Position numbers and translations under genes: made by a program
Shown here: one piece after another, positions 16,084 through 24,532 of the stretch
Position numbering within the stretch: the stretch's first letter is position 1
Layout of the letters: each line of letters starts with the position of its first letter
The notes under the pieces: generated by a model
The model's database searches: none
The model's input: the letters and a program-made list of their open reading frames with translations, nothing else
What the model was told of the DNA's origin: nothing
NCBI GenBank assembly: GCA_036493895.1
Contig: DASXOZ010000047.1
Location: 1-64,000, forward strand
Origin: Candidatus Binatia bacterium
GTDB lineage: Bacteria > Desulfobacterota > Binatia > UBA1149 > CAITLU01
Reading direction: 5' to 3'
DNA: 64,000 bases

Positions 16084-17351
16084 ATCGCCAGCCCGAGAGG
16101 GAGGCGCACGACGAAGCGCGTGCCGAACTTTGCTTTCGGCCCGAGCTCCAGGCGTCCGCCCATCCGCTCGCAGGCCATGCGGCAGAACGGCAGCCCAAGC
16201 CCGCTGTCGACGTAGGCTCCCGCATCGGGGCGAGGAAGAAGGGCGGCCTCGCCGACCAGCGCTTCGCGCATCGTCGTCGGCAGTCCTGGACCGTTATCGG
16301 CGACGATGATGCTGCACCAGTCTTCCATGACGCCGCATTCGACGTCGATGCTGCATCCCGCGGGCGTATGGCGGCACGCATTCATCAGCAGGTTGGAAAC
16401 GATCCTGCGCACCAGGCTCTTGTCCAGGCGCGTGCTCGGAGTGCATTCGAGCCGCGGAGGACGGATCACGTGGCCGGTCTGCTGCGCGAACGGCATGAGC
16501 TGGGCGACGCAGGCACTGACGACCTCGGCCACGTCGAACGGCTCGGCCGCAAGAGGCAGCTCTCCGCCGGGCGCCCTCGCGTGGGAAACCATGTTGTCGA
16601 TGATCTGCAGCACGTTCTGCCCCGTGGCCTCCAGGAGCGCGAACTGCTTGCCGGGGGGCTCGCGCACGTCACGGAAGCGTCGCAATGCGGCGCGCGCGGT
16701 GGCGATGATCGCGGCAACGGGGCTGCGGACGTCATGCACGACCATGCGCAGCAACTCCTCGCGTTTTGCCTCTTCGCGAAGGCGGAACGACAGGGCCTCC
16801 TGGGCGAGCACGGTCTCGTAAGCCCGAAGGTCGGCGGTCGAGCGCTCGACGAAGCCGCCGTAGATGTAGGCCTCCGTGGCCAGCGCGATGTCGAGCATCA
16901 GGATCTTCGCGAGCGAATCGACCGCCGCGCCGGCAGCGGCGACATCTTCACCGAAGTGCTCGAAAAGACGCTGGGTCGTGAAACTGATCTGGACGAGGTA
17001 GCCGGTGAGGTAGAGGTTGGGATCGAGGCGAATGCGCGCGTGCGTCATGCCGACGCGCAGGCGGCTCTCGAAGTAGTCCGCATCGTAGGTTCCGGAGACG
17101 AGCTCGATGTAGTGGCGGCGCTGGGCCTTCTTCAGGCTGGCGACCAGCACCGGGTCCTCGAGGAAACGGGCGGTATCCGGAATCGACAGGATGCGGTGGT
17201 AGAACACCTCGACCATGTCGTCGGCGATGGACTCGAGGAAAGGAGAGAGGTGGACCAGGCGCTGCCGGTCGGCCTCTCCGAATCCCAGCAATTGCATGCG
17301 GCGCTCGCACTCGGCAGCGTCCAGCCCGACGAGCTTCAGGAGCGGTCTCAT
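16080..17351 (-). CDS. globin-coupled sensor histidine kinase
   Basis: This 423-residue soluble kinase combines a protoglobin/globin-coupled sensor domain (residues 15-165) with a histidine kinase core. His104, in the segment MTHARIRL, aligns with the heme-proximal histidine of globin-coupled sensors, so O2, NO or CO binding is expected. The phospho-acceptor is His206 in VVHDVRSP. The ATP-binding domain has the N box NACRH, DNGPGL and a GLGLPF loop. No membrane segments are seen. It is divergent by 79 bp from a sigma54-dependent response regulator, its probable partner. The target is inferred to be the cbb3 oxidase operon that follows. Confidence 0.88.
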   Translation of the reverse strand: MRPLLKLVGLDAAECERRMQLLGFGEADRQRLVHLSPFLESIADDMVEVFYHRILSIPDTARFLEDPVLVASLKKAQRRHYIELVSGTYDADYFESRLRVGMTHARIRLDPNLYLTGYLVQISFTTQRLFEHFGEDVAAAGAAVDSLAKILMLDIALATEAYIYGGFVERSTADLRAYETVLAQEALSFRLREEAKREELLRMVVHDVRSPVAAIIATARAALRRFRDVREPPGKQFALLEATGQNVLQIIDNMVSHARAPGGELPLAAEPFDVAEVVSACVAQLMPFAQQTGHVIRPPRLECTPSTRLDKSLVRRIVSNLLMNACRHTPAGCSIDVECGVMEDWCSIIVADNGPGLPTTMREALVGEAALLPRPDAGAYVDSGLGLPFCRMACERMGGRLELGPKAKFGTRFVVRLPLGLAI

Positions 17352-17430
17352 GACAAATAATTCGCACCCGTCCGCGAACGAGTCAATGTCATCGCCGGCC
17401 CGTATGGACCCGGCAAGAGGAACGAGCCCG

Positions 17431-18792
<1,362 letters not shown>

Positions 18793-18797
18793 TCGCT

Positions 18798-18830
18798 CGC
18801 GATTTCCAGTTCTGAGGACTGGCAATCGCG
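18798..18830 (+). terminator. hairpin terminator after the response regulator gene
   Basis: Two 13-base arms, CGCGATTTCCAGT and its near-complement at 18818-18830 (one mismatch), flank a 7-base loop, followed by GTTTCTC. The hairpin begins five bases after the stop codon, so it most likely ends the regulator transcript. A role as a regulator binding site cannot be excluded because of its symmetry. Confidence 0.55.
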
Positions 18831-18843
18831 CGTTTCTCAATTG

Positions 18844-18869
18844 CGGGAATTCCGAAAGGATTCCGCGCC
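18844..18869. promoter_or_regulatory. candidate upstream activator site (imperfect dyad)
   Basis: An imperfect inverted repeat, GCGGGAATTCC then GAAA then GGATTCCGC, lies about 45-70 bp before the sigma54 promoter, a normal position for enhancer-type activator sites. The symmetry is broken by two extra bases in one arm. That it binds the adjacent NtrC-type regulator is inferred from position only. Confidence 0.3.
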
Positions 18870-18911
18870 TCCAACTCTCCAAGATCAGGCATTTTTCTCG
18901 TCGCGCCGCAG

Positions 18912-18929
18912 TTGGCCGGCCGTTTGCTA
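18912..18929 (+). promoter_or_regulatory. sigma54 (-24/-12) promoter of the cbb3 oxidase operon
   Basis: TTGGCC, five bases, then TTTGCTA gives the invariant GG (18914-18915) and GC (18926-18927) separated by exactly 10 bases, close to the TGGC-N8-TTGC consensus. Transcription should start near 18939, leaving a leader of about 150 bases before the first oxidase-operon gene. It is downstream of a gene for a GAFTGA-containing activator. Confidence 0.7.
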
Positions 18930-18962
18930 ATCCAAACGCGGCGCCGGGAGCTCGAGGAGAAA

Positions 18963-19022
18963 ATGATGCGGATCTCACGGCACTTGCGTACCGCCACGGC
19001 GGTCGCACCGGCTCTCCCGTGA
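18963..19022 (+). CDS. possible 19-residue leader peptide
   Basis: This short frame, [19 protein letters not shown] then TGA, has a good ribosome site (GAGGAG just upstream). It sits within the leader between the sigma54 promoter and the first oxidase-operon gene. It is basic and otherwise featureless. It may be a regulatory upstream peptide or chance. Confidence 0.3.
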   Translation: MMRISRHLRTATAVAPALP

Positions 19023-19087
19023 TCCGCCTGCAAAGAACGAGAACGACCGCCGTGCGTGGATTGTACGGCGCAGAGGAGACCGCGATC

Positions 19088-19495
19088 ATGACAAGTGCAG
19101 CTTCCCAATCCATTCCCGCCGAGCGCATCGGCTTTTTCGTCGCAGTGGTCGCGAGCGTGTTCATGCTGCTGGCGACGATCGCCTCGGCCGAAGAGATTCC
19201 CGACGGGGCCAAGCAGGAAGCCGACACGGTCTGGCAGCAGCGCTGCTCGACCTGTCACGGTCCAGCAGGCAAGGGCGACGGCGCTGCGGCGGTCGCGCTC
19301 AACCCGAAGCCCCGCGACTTCACGTCGCCCGACTGGCAGAAGACGGTGACCGACGACCACATCGAGAAGACCATCGTCGAAGGCGGGCAGGGCGTCGGGC
19401 TGAGCGTGCTGATGGCCGCCAATCCCGACCTCGCGTCCAAGCCGGACGTCGTCAAGTCGCTGCGCGCCCACGTGCGCAGCCTCGCTGCCAACTAA
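19088..19495 (+). CDS. monoheme cytochrome c, first gene of the cbb3 operon
   Basis: This 135-residue protein has an N-terminal hydrophobic segment ([19 protein letters not shown]), which is a signal peptide or anchor, and one heme motif, [13 protein letters not shown]. It should be periplasmic and could donate electrons to the oxidase. ATG 19088 follows GAGGAG with good spacing. It is 11 bp upstream of ccoN and shares its promoter. A cytochrome placed ahead of ccoN is less common than the standard ccoNOQP order. Confidence 0.85.
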   Translation: MTSAASQSIPAERIGFFVAVVASVFMLLATIASAEEIPDGAKQEADTVWQQRCSTCHGPAGKGDGAAAVALNPKPRDFTSPDWQKTVTDDHIEKTIVEGGQGVGLSVLMAANPDLASKPDVVKSLRAHVRSLAAN

Positions 19496-19506
19496 GGCTC
19501 CTGACG

Positions 19507-20946
19507 ATGAGCACGGAGGCCGCTGCGGCAAGCGAGTACGAGGTCGGGGTCGTGCGCAACTTTGCGCTGATGTCCCTGGTCTGGGGCATCGTCGGCATGC
19601 TGGTCGGCCTCGTGCTGGCGCTGCAGCTGGCATGGCCCGACCTGCTGCCCGCCGTGCCGTGGCTGAGCTACGGGCGCCTGAGGCCCCTGCACACCAACGC
19701 GGTGATCTTCGCGTTCGGCGGCTGCGCGTTGTTCGCATCGGCCTACCACGTCGCGCAGCGCACCTGCCAGACGCGGCTGTTCCTGCCGGGACTGGCGAAG
19801 TTCACGTTCTGGGGATGGCAGCTCGTGATCGTGCTCGCGGCCATCACGCTGCCGCTCGGCTACACGACGGCCAAGGAGTACGCCGAGCTCGAGTGGCCCA
19901 TCGACATCCTGATCGCCGTCGTATGGATCAGCTTCGCAGTCGTCTGGTTCGGGACCATCGCCAAACGCAAGGTCGAGCACATTTACGTCGCCAACTGGTT
20001 CTTCGGCGCGTTCATCGTGACGGTCGCGCTGCTGCACATCGTCAACAGTGCGGAAATCCCGGTCTCGATGTGGAAGTCGTACTCGATCTACGCGGGCAGC
20101 GTCGACGCGATGGTGGAATGGTGGTACGGCCACAATGCGGTCGGCTTCTTCCTGACGGCCGGCTTTCTCGGGATGATGTACTACTTCGTCCCGAAGCAGG
20201 CCGGGCGGCCGATCTACTCGTACCGCCTTTCGGTCGTGCACTTCTGGGCGCTGATCGGCCTCTACATGTGGGCCGGTCCCCATCACCTGCACTACAGTGC
20301 GCTGCCCGACTGGGCCCAGAGCCTCGGCGTCGTCTTCTCGATCATGCTCTGGGCGCCGTCGTGGGGCGGCATGATCAACGGCATCATGACGCTCTCGGGC
20401 GCGTGGGAGAAGCTTCGCACCGATCCGATCCTGCGGTTCATGGTCGTCGCGCTGTCGTTCTACGGAATGGCGACGTTCGAAGGGCCGATGATGTCGATCA
20501 AGACCGTCAACGCGCTGACCCACGACACCGACTGGACCATTGCGCACGTGCACTCCGGCGCGCTCGGCTGGGTCGCGATGATCACGATCGGCTGCCTGTA
20601 CTCGATGATTCCGCGCCTGTGGGGAAAAGAGCGGATGTTCAGCAAGTCGCTGATCAACGTGCATTTCTGGCTGTCCACGGTCGGAGTCGTTCTCTACATC
20701 GCGTCGATGTGGATCGCCGGACTGATGCAGGGCCTGATGTGGAGGGCGACCAATGACGACGGCACGCTGACCTACACGTTCGTCGAAGGCGTTTCGGCCA
20801 CGCATCCGTACTACATGGTGCGCGCGCTCGGCGGCTTCGTCTTCCTCAGCGGCATGCTCGTGATGGCCTACAACGTCTGGCGAACGCTGACGGTGCAGGT
20901 TACCGACGAAGTCCCCGTTGCCGCGGCGGCCGCGGCGAGCGCGTAA
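19507..20946 (+). CDS. ccoN: cbb3-type cytochrome c oxidase subunit I (CcoN)
   Basis: This 479-residue catalytic subunit reduces O2 at a heme b3-CuB centre and pumps protons across the inner membrane. About twelve membrane helices are visible. Conserved histidines occur in [36 protein letters not shown] and [17 protein letters not shown], the last carrying the heme ligands near the C-terminal half. The length is normal for CcoN. It begins 11 bp after the operon's cytochrome c and is followed by ccoO after 16 bp. Confidence 0.96.
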   Translation: MSTEAAAASEYEVGVVRNFALMSLVWGIVGMLVGLVLALQLAWPDLLPAVPWLSYGRLRPLHTNAVIFAFGGCALFASAYHVAQRTCQTRLFLPGLAKFTFWGWQLVIVLAAITLPLGYTTAKEYAELEWPIDILIAVVWISFAVVWFGTIAKRKVEHIYVANWFFGAFIVTVALLHIVNSAEIPVSMWKSYSIYAGSVDAMVEWWYGHNAVGFFLTAGFLGMMYYFVPKQAGRPIYSYRLSVVHFWALIGLYMWAGPHHLHYSALPDWAQSLGVVFSIMLWAPSWGGMINGIMTLSGAWEKLRTDPILRFMVVALSFYGMATFEGPMMSIKTVNALTHDTDWTIAHVHSGALGWVAMITIGCLYSMIPRLWGKERMFSKSLINVHFWLSTVGVVLYIASMWIAGLMQGLMWRATNDDGTLTYTFVEGVSATHPYYMVRALGGFVFLSGMLVMAYNVWRTLTVQVTDEVPVAAAAAASA

Positions 20947-20962
20947 GCGGACGGAGGACGCG

Positions 20963-21577
20963 ATGGCCACGCAGACGCCATTCGAAAAGAACATCGGCCT
21001 GATGGGCCTTTGCATCATCCTCGTCGTCAGCTTCGGCGGCCTTGCCGAGATCGTGCCGCTGATCGCCGAAACGTCGGCCGCCGCGCCGGCCGACGGGGTC
21101 AAGCCCCTGGACGCCGTCGCGCTCGAGGGACGCGACATCTACATCCGCGAGGGATGCCACGTCTGCCACACGCAGATGGTCAGGCCGCTTGCCGCCGAAA
21201 CCGAGCGTTACGGGCATTACTCGACCGCCGGCGAGTCGGTCTACGAGCATCCGTTCCTGTGGGGATCCAAGCGAACCGGCCCCGACCTTGCCCGGGTCGG
21301 CGGGCGTTACAGCGACGAGTGGCACCGCATCCACCTGAACAACCCCCGCGACGTCGTGCCGGAATCCAACATGCCGGCATTTCCGTGGCTCGCCGAAGGC
21401 GTTCTCGACGGAAGCGATACGGCGACCAAGATGAAAGCGCTGCGATTCGTCGGCGTGCCGTACACGGACGACCAGATCGCCAAGGCGCAGGGCGCCGTCA
21501 AGGGCAAAACCGAGCTCGAAGCGCTGATCACGTACCTTCAGCAGCTCGGCCTGGCGATGAAGGGAAAGAAGGGATGA
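20963..21577 (+). CDS. ccoO: cbb3 oxidase subunit II (CcoO), monoheme cytochrome c
   Basis: This 204-residue protein is anchored by one N-terminal helix (residues 10-35). The heme motif is CHVCH at 65-69, followed by the CcoO-specific QMVRPL segment, then [11 protein letters not shown] and [21 protein letters not shown], diagnostic of the subunit. It transfers electrons from CcoP to CcoN. GGAGG precedes ATG 20963. Its stop overlaps ccoQ (ATGA). Confidence 0.96.
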   Translation: MATQTPFEKNIGLMGLCIILVVSFGGLAEIVPLIAETSAAAPADGVKPLDAVALEGRDIYIREGCHVCHTQMVRPLAAETERYGHYSTAGESVYEHPFLWGSKRTGPDLARVGGRYSDEWHRIHLNNPRDVVPESNMPAFPWLAEGVLDGSDTATKMKALRFVGVPYTDDQIAKAQGAVKGKTELEALITYLQQLGLAMKGKKG

Positions 21578-21804
21578 GCGCGGGCATGTTCGAAGCGGTC
21601 GGCACGCTGCTGCTGTTCCTGTCGTTCGTCGGACTGCTGGTCTGGGCGTGGATGCCGCGACAGCGCGAGGCCTTCCAGCAGGCAGCGCTGCTGCCGTTTT
21701 GTGACGAGGCGGCCCTGCCGCAGTTTTGCGACGAGGCGGCTCTGCCGCCGTTTCAAAAGCATGCGGCTCTGCCGCCGATTCCGAGGCAGGGTCCGGTACG
21801 ATGA
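21574..21804 (+). CDS. ccoQ: cbb3 oxidase small subunit CcoQ-like, with repeat tail
   Basis: This 76-residue protein has a single membrane helix (residues 6-26, ending [11 protein letters not shown]) typical of CcoQ/FixQ, which stabilises the oxidase. The position between ccoO and ccoP, overlapping both by 4 bp, supports the call. The C-terminal half consists of four 9-residue repeats ([36 protein letters not shown]) encoded by 27 bp DNA repeats, which is not a usual CcoQ feature. Two of the repeats carry a Cys. Confidence 0.8.
   Translation: MSAGMFEAVGTLLLFLSFVGLLVWAWMPRQREAFQQAALLPFCDEAALPQFCDEAALPPFQKHAALPPIPRQGPVR
21682..21789 (+). repeat. four tandem 27 bp repeats within ccoQ
   Basis: Units begin at 21682, 21709, 21736 and 21763, each starting GC(A/G)G-C-CTGC-type sequence and encoding AAL-P-x-x. 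The unit length is a multiple of three, so copy-number change would alter the tail without a frameshift. Units three and four have diverged in their second half. Confidence 0.8.
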
Positions 21805-22703
21805 GCGGCGGCTGGAGCCTGTGGATCGCCACGATCGTCGTGATCAACGTCGTCGGTTCGGCGTGGTTGCTGCTGTGGGCCGGGACCCGGCGCGAGGGCG
21901 ATGACGAAGGCCCGAAGACCGTCGGTCACGCTTTCGACGGCATCGAGGAATACGACATGCCGCTGCCGCGCTGGTGGCTGTGGCTGTTCGTCGGAACCAT
22001 CGGATTCGCCGGCGTCTACCTCGTCCTCTATCCGGGTTTCGGCGCATTTCCCGGTGTTCTCGGATGGACCGAAGTCGGCCAGCACGAGGCGGAGGTGCGC
22101 GAGGCCGACGCGAAGGTCCAGCCTCTTTATGCGGCGTATGCGGCAAGGCCGATCGAGGATCTCGCGCGCGACTCCCGCGCCGTCGCGACGGGTCGTCACC
22201 TGTTCGCGAACACGTGCGCAGCCTGCCACGGCGCCGACGCTCACGGCGGCGTCGGCTTTCCGAACCTCGCGGACGACGACTGGATCTGGGGCGGCGACCC
22301 CGAGACGATCCAGACGACGATCCTCGGCGGCCGCATGGCATTCATGCCGGCGTTCGCCCCCGCGCTCGGCGGCGAACAGGGAATCAGGGAAGTCATCCAG
22401 TACGTGCTCAGCCTGTCGGGCCAGCCGGCGGATGCTCAGCTCGCCGAGGCCGGAAAGGCGCGGTTCGGCACGATCTGCATCGCGTGTCACGGGCCCGACG
22501 GCAAGGGCAACAAGGCGATGGGCGCGCCGAACCTGACCGACAGCGTCTGGCTGTTCGGAGGCACGGCGGCCGACATCGAGTACGGGCTGCGCAACGGTCG
22601 CTCGTCGAAGATGCCGGCGCACGCCGACATTCTCGGCAACGACAAGGCGCACCTGGTCGCGGCCTACGTCTACAGTCTTTCGCACGTCGGAGCGGCGGAG
22701 TGA
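21801..22703 (+). CDS. ccoP: cbb3 oxidase subunit III (CcoP), diheme cytochrome c
   Basis: This 300-residue protein has two N-terminal helices (residues 8-27 and 57-77) and two heme motifs, CAACH at 139-143 and CIACH at 226-230. The EEYDMPLPRWWLWLF segment between the helices is characteristic of CcoP. It receives electrons from soluble cytochromes and passes them to CcoO. ATG 21801 overlaps the ccoQ stop. The length is normal. Confidence 0.96.
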   Translation: MSGGWSLWIATIVVINVVGSAWLLLWAGTRREGDDEGPKTVGHAFDGIEEYDMPLPRWWLWLFVGTIGFAGVYLVLYPGFGAFPGVLGWTEVGQHEAEVREADAKVQPLYAAYAARPIEDLARDSRAVATGRHLFANTCAACHGADAHGGVGFPNLADDDWIWGGDPETIQTTILGGRMAFMPAFAPALGGEQGIREVIQYVLSLSGQPADAQLAEAGKARFGTICIACHGPDGKGNKAMGAPNLTDSVWLFGGTAADIEYGLRNGRSSKMPAHADILGNDKAHLVAAYVYSLSHVGAAE

Positions 22704-22706
22704 GAG

Positions 22707-24185
22707 ATGGGCGTCGCCCCTGCCACTGCCGGTGACGCCGCAACGCGACCAGCCGGTGCGGCCCGTTCGGCCAAGGCGCGCGTGAGCGGCGTCTCGCTCT
22801 ACGCGGCGCGCGAGCCGATCTACCAGCGCGAGGCAAACGGTCCGTGGCAGCGGCTTCGCACGGTCGTGCTGTTCGCGCTGGCCGGATTCTACGTCGCACT
22901 TCCGTGGCTGCAGTGGAACGGTCGCCAGGCGGTGTGGTTCGACGTTCCTGCCCGCAGCTTCTACCTTTTCGGCCTTACGTTCTGGCCCCAGGACTTCATT
23001 TACCTGTCGTGGCTGCTGATCCTGGCTGCGTTCGGCCTGTTCTTCTTCACGAACCTCGCCGGCCGCCTGTGGTGCGGCTACGCATGTCCACAGACGGTGT
23101 GGACCAGGTTCTTCATGTGGATCGAGTGGCTGACAGAAGGCGACCGGAACAGGCGCATCCTGCTCGACCGTGGCCCCTGGAACCGCCGCAAGATCCTTCG
23201 CAAGACCGCCAAGCACACCGCCTGGCTCGCGTTCTCTGCCATGGTGGGCGTGACGTTCGTCGGATATTTCCTCCCTGTCCGCGATCTCGTCGTCCGGATT
23301 GTCGGGCAATCCGTGAGCGGCGGCGAGTGGGTGTTCCTGGCGGTCGCCTCCCTTGCCCTCTATGTCGATGCCGGCTTCATGCGCGAGCAGATCTGCAAGT
23401 ACGCATGCCCGTATGCGCGCTTCCAGGGCGCGATGTTCGACCGCGCGACGCTGACGATCTTCTACGACGCAGGCCGCGGCGAACCACGCGGTCACCGGCG
23501 CCGCGATCTTTCGCCGGCCGCGGCCGGTCTCGGCGACTGCATCGACTGCCGCCTGTGCGTGCACGTGTGCCCGACCGGAATCGACATCCGCCAGGGAACC
23601 CAGTTCGAGTGCATCGGTTGCGCGGCGTGCATCGATGCCTGCGACAGCGTCATGCACGACGTGGGGCTGCCGAAGGGACTGGTGCGTTATACGACCGAAA
23701 GCGCGCTGGCGGGCAAGCCGCTGCCTCTGCTGAGGCCGCGCGTGGTCGGATACGGCGCGGTGTTGCTGGTCGTCGCCTGCGCGCTTGCCGTCGGGCTGGC
23801 GCGGCGCATGCCGCTGGACGTCGACGTGCTGCGCGACCGCACGACGCTCTACCGCGAAGTCGGCGCCGGCCTGATCGAGAACGTCTACACGCTGAAGGTC
23901 ATGAACAAGTCCCAGCAGGCGCGCACCTACCGCGTATCGACGCAGCCTCCGTTCGCCGTCGCCTCGGCGACGGACATCACCGTCGCCGCAGGAAAGCTGG
24001 GCGAGCTTCCCGTCCGTGTCCGCATCGAGGAGGCCAGGCTGGATCGCGCGTCGACGTCGCTCACGTTCGCCGTCCAGGCCGGCGACGATCCGTTGGTGCG
24101 CGTGCAGCATGAAAGCCGCTTCCTCGCGCCGGCGGCCGTTGCCAACCGCTCCGACGCGGACGATCGCGCCAACCACGGCCACTGA
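22707..24185 (+). CDS. ccoG: cbb3 oxidase assembly ferredoxin-type protein CcoG
   Basis: This 492-residue membrane protein of the CcoG/FixG/RdxA family is implicated in copper reduction and delivery during cbb3 assembly. It has membrane helices, a LWCGYACPQTVWTRFFMWIE block and CKYACPYARFQGAMFD. Two 4Fe-4S motifs follow (CIDCRLCVHVCP and CIGCAACIDAC), and a C-terminal periplasmic immunoglobulin-like domain begins after a final helix near residue 350. It starts 3 bp after ccoP. Confidence 0.95.
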   Translation: MGVAPATAGDAATRPAGAARSAKARVSGVSLYAAREPIYQREANGPWQRLRTVVLFALAGFYVALPWLQWNGRQAVWFDVPARSFYLFGLTFWPQDFIYLSWLLILAAFGLFFFTNLAGRLWCGYACPQTVWTRFFMWIEWLTEGDRNRRILLDRGPWNRRKILRKTAKHTAWLAFSAMVGVTFVGYFLPVRDLVVRIVGQSVSGGEWVFLAVASLALYVDAGFMREQICKYACPYARFQGAMFDRATLTIFYDAGRGEPRGHRRRDLSPAAAGLGDCIDCRLCVHVCPTGIDIRQGTQFECIGCAACIDACDSVMHDVGLPKGLVRYTTESALAGKPLPLLRPRVVGYGAVLLVVACALAVGLARRMPLDVDVLRDRTTLYREVGAGLIENVYTLKVMNKSQQARTYRVSTQPPFAVASATDITVAAGKLGELPVRVRIEEARLDRASTSLTFAVQAGDDPLVRVQHESRFLAPAAVANRSDADDRANHGH

Positions 24186-24205
24186 CCGGCAGAGAGGAGA
24201 GGAAC

Positions 24206-24532
24206 ATGTCGGTACGCGAAACGTCTGACCAAGGGCAAAACGACCGGGACCCGCGGCCCTGGTACCGGCAGTTCTGGCCCTGGTTCCTCGTCGCGCTTCC
24301 TGCGGCGAGCGTGATTCTCAGCATCTCGACGCTGATCGTCGCGATCCGTCACGCCGACGTCGTGCTGCACGAGGATGCGATGGGCGCTGTGGCCGATGTG
24401 CCGACGCGGCCAGCCGTCGTCTCCGCAACCACCAATGCGGAAGCTGCAGGCCAGGCGGCGCACGCGGCGCCGCCCACGCCGCATCCGCGGGTACAGCCCG
24501 TGGAAGACACGCACCCGCCGAGCTCACGGTGA
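24206..24532 (+). CDS. ccoH: CcoH/FixH-like small membrane protein, shortened
   Basis: This 108-residue protein opens with RPWYRQFWPWFLVALP and one membrane helix, the N-terminal hallmark of FixH/CcoH assembly proteins. Usual members carry a further periplasmic domain of about 100 residues. Here that is replaced by a short Ala/Pro-rich tail, so this is either a reduced or a diverged version. Its position between ccoG and ccoI matches the conserved ccoGHIS order. It overlaps the ccoI GTG start by 4 bp. Confidence 0.7.
   Translation: MSVRETSDQGQNDRDPRPWYRQFWPWFLVALPAASVILSISTLIVAIRHADVVLHEDAMGAVADVPTRPAVVSATTNAEAAGQAAHAAPPTPHPRVQPVEDTHPPSSR

Noticed and set aside
21753..24182. 809-codon open frame on the minus strand across ccoP and ccoG
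   Set aside because: It is antisense to clearly coding genes, has no recognisable domain and exists because high-GC coding DNA rarely forms stops in the opposite frame.
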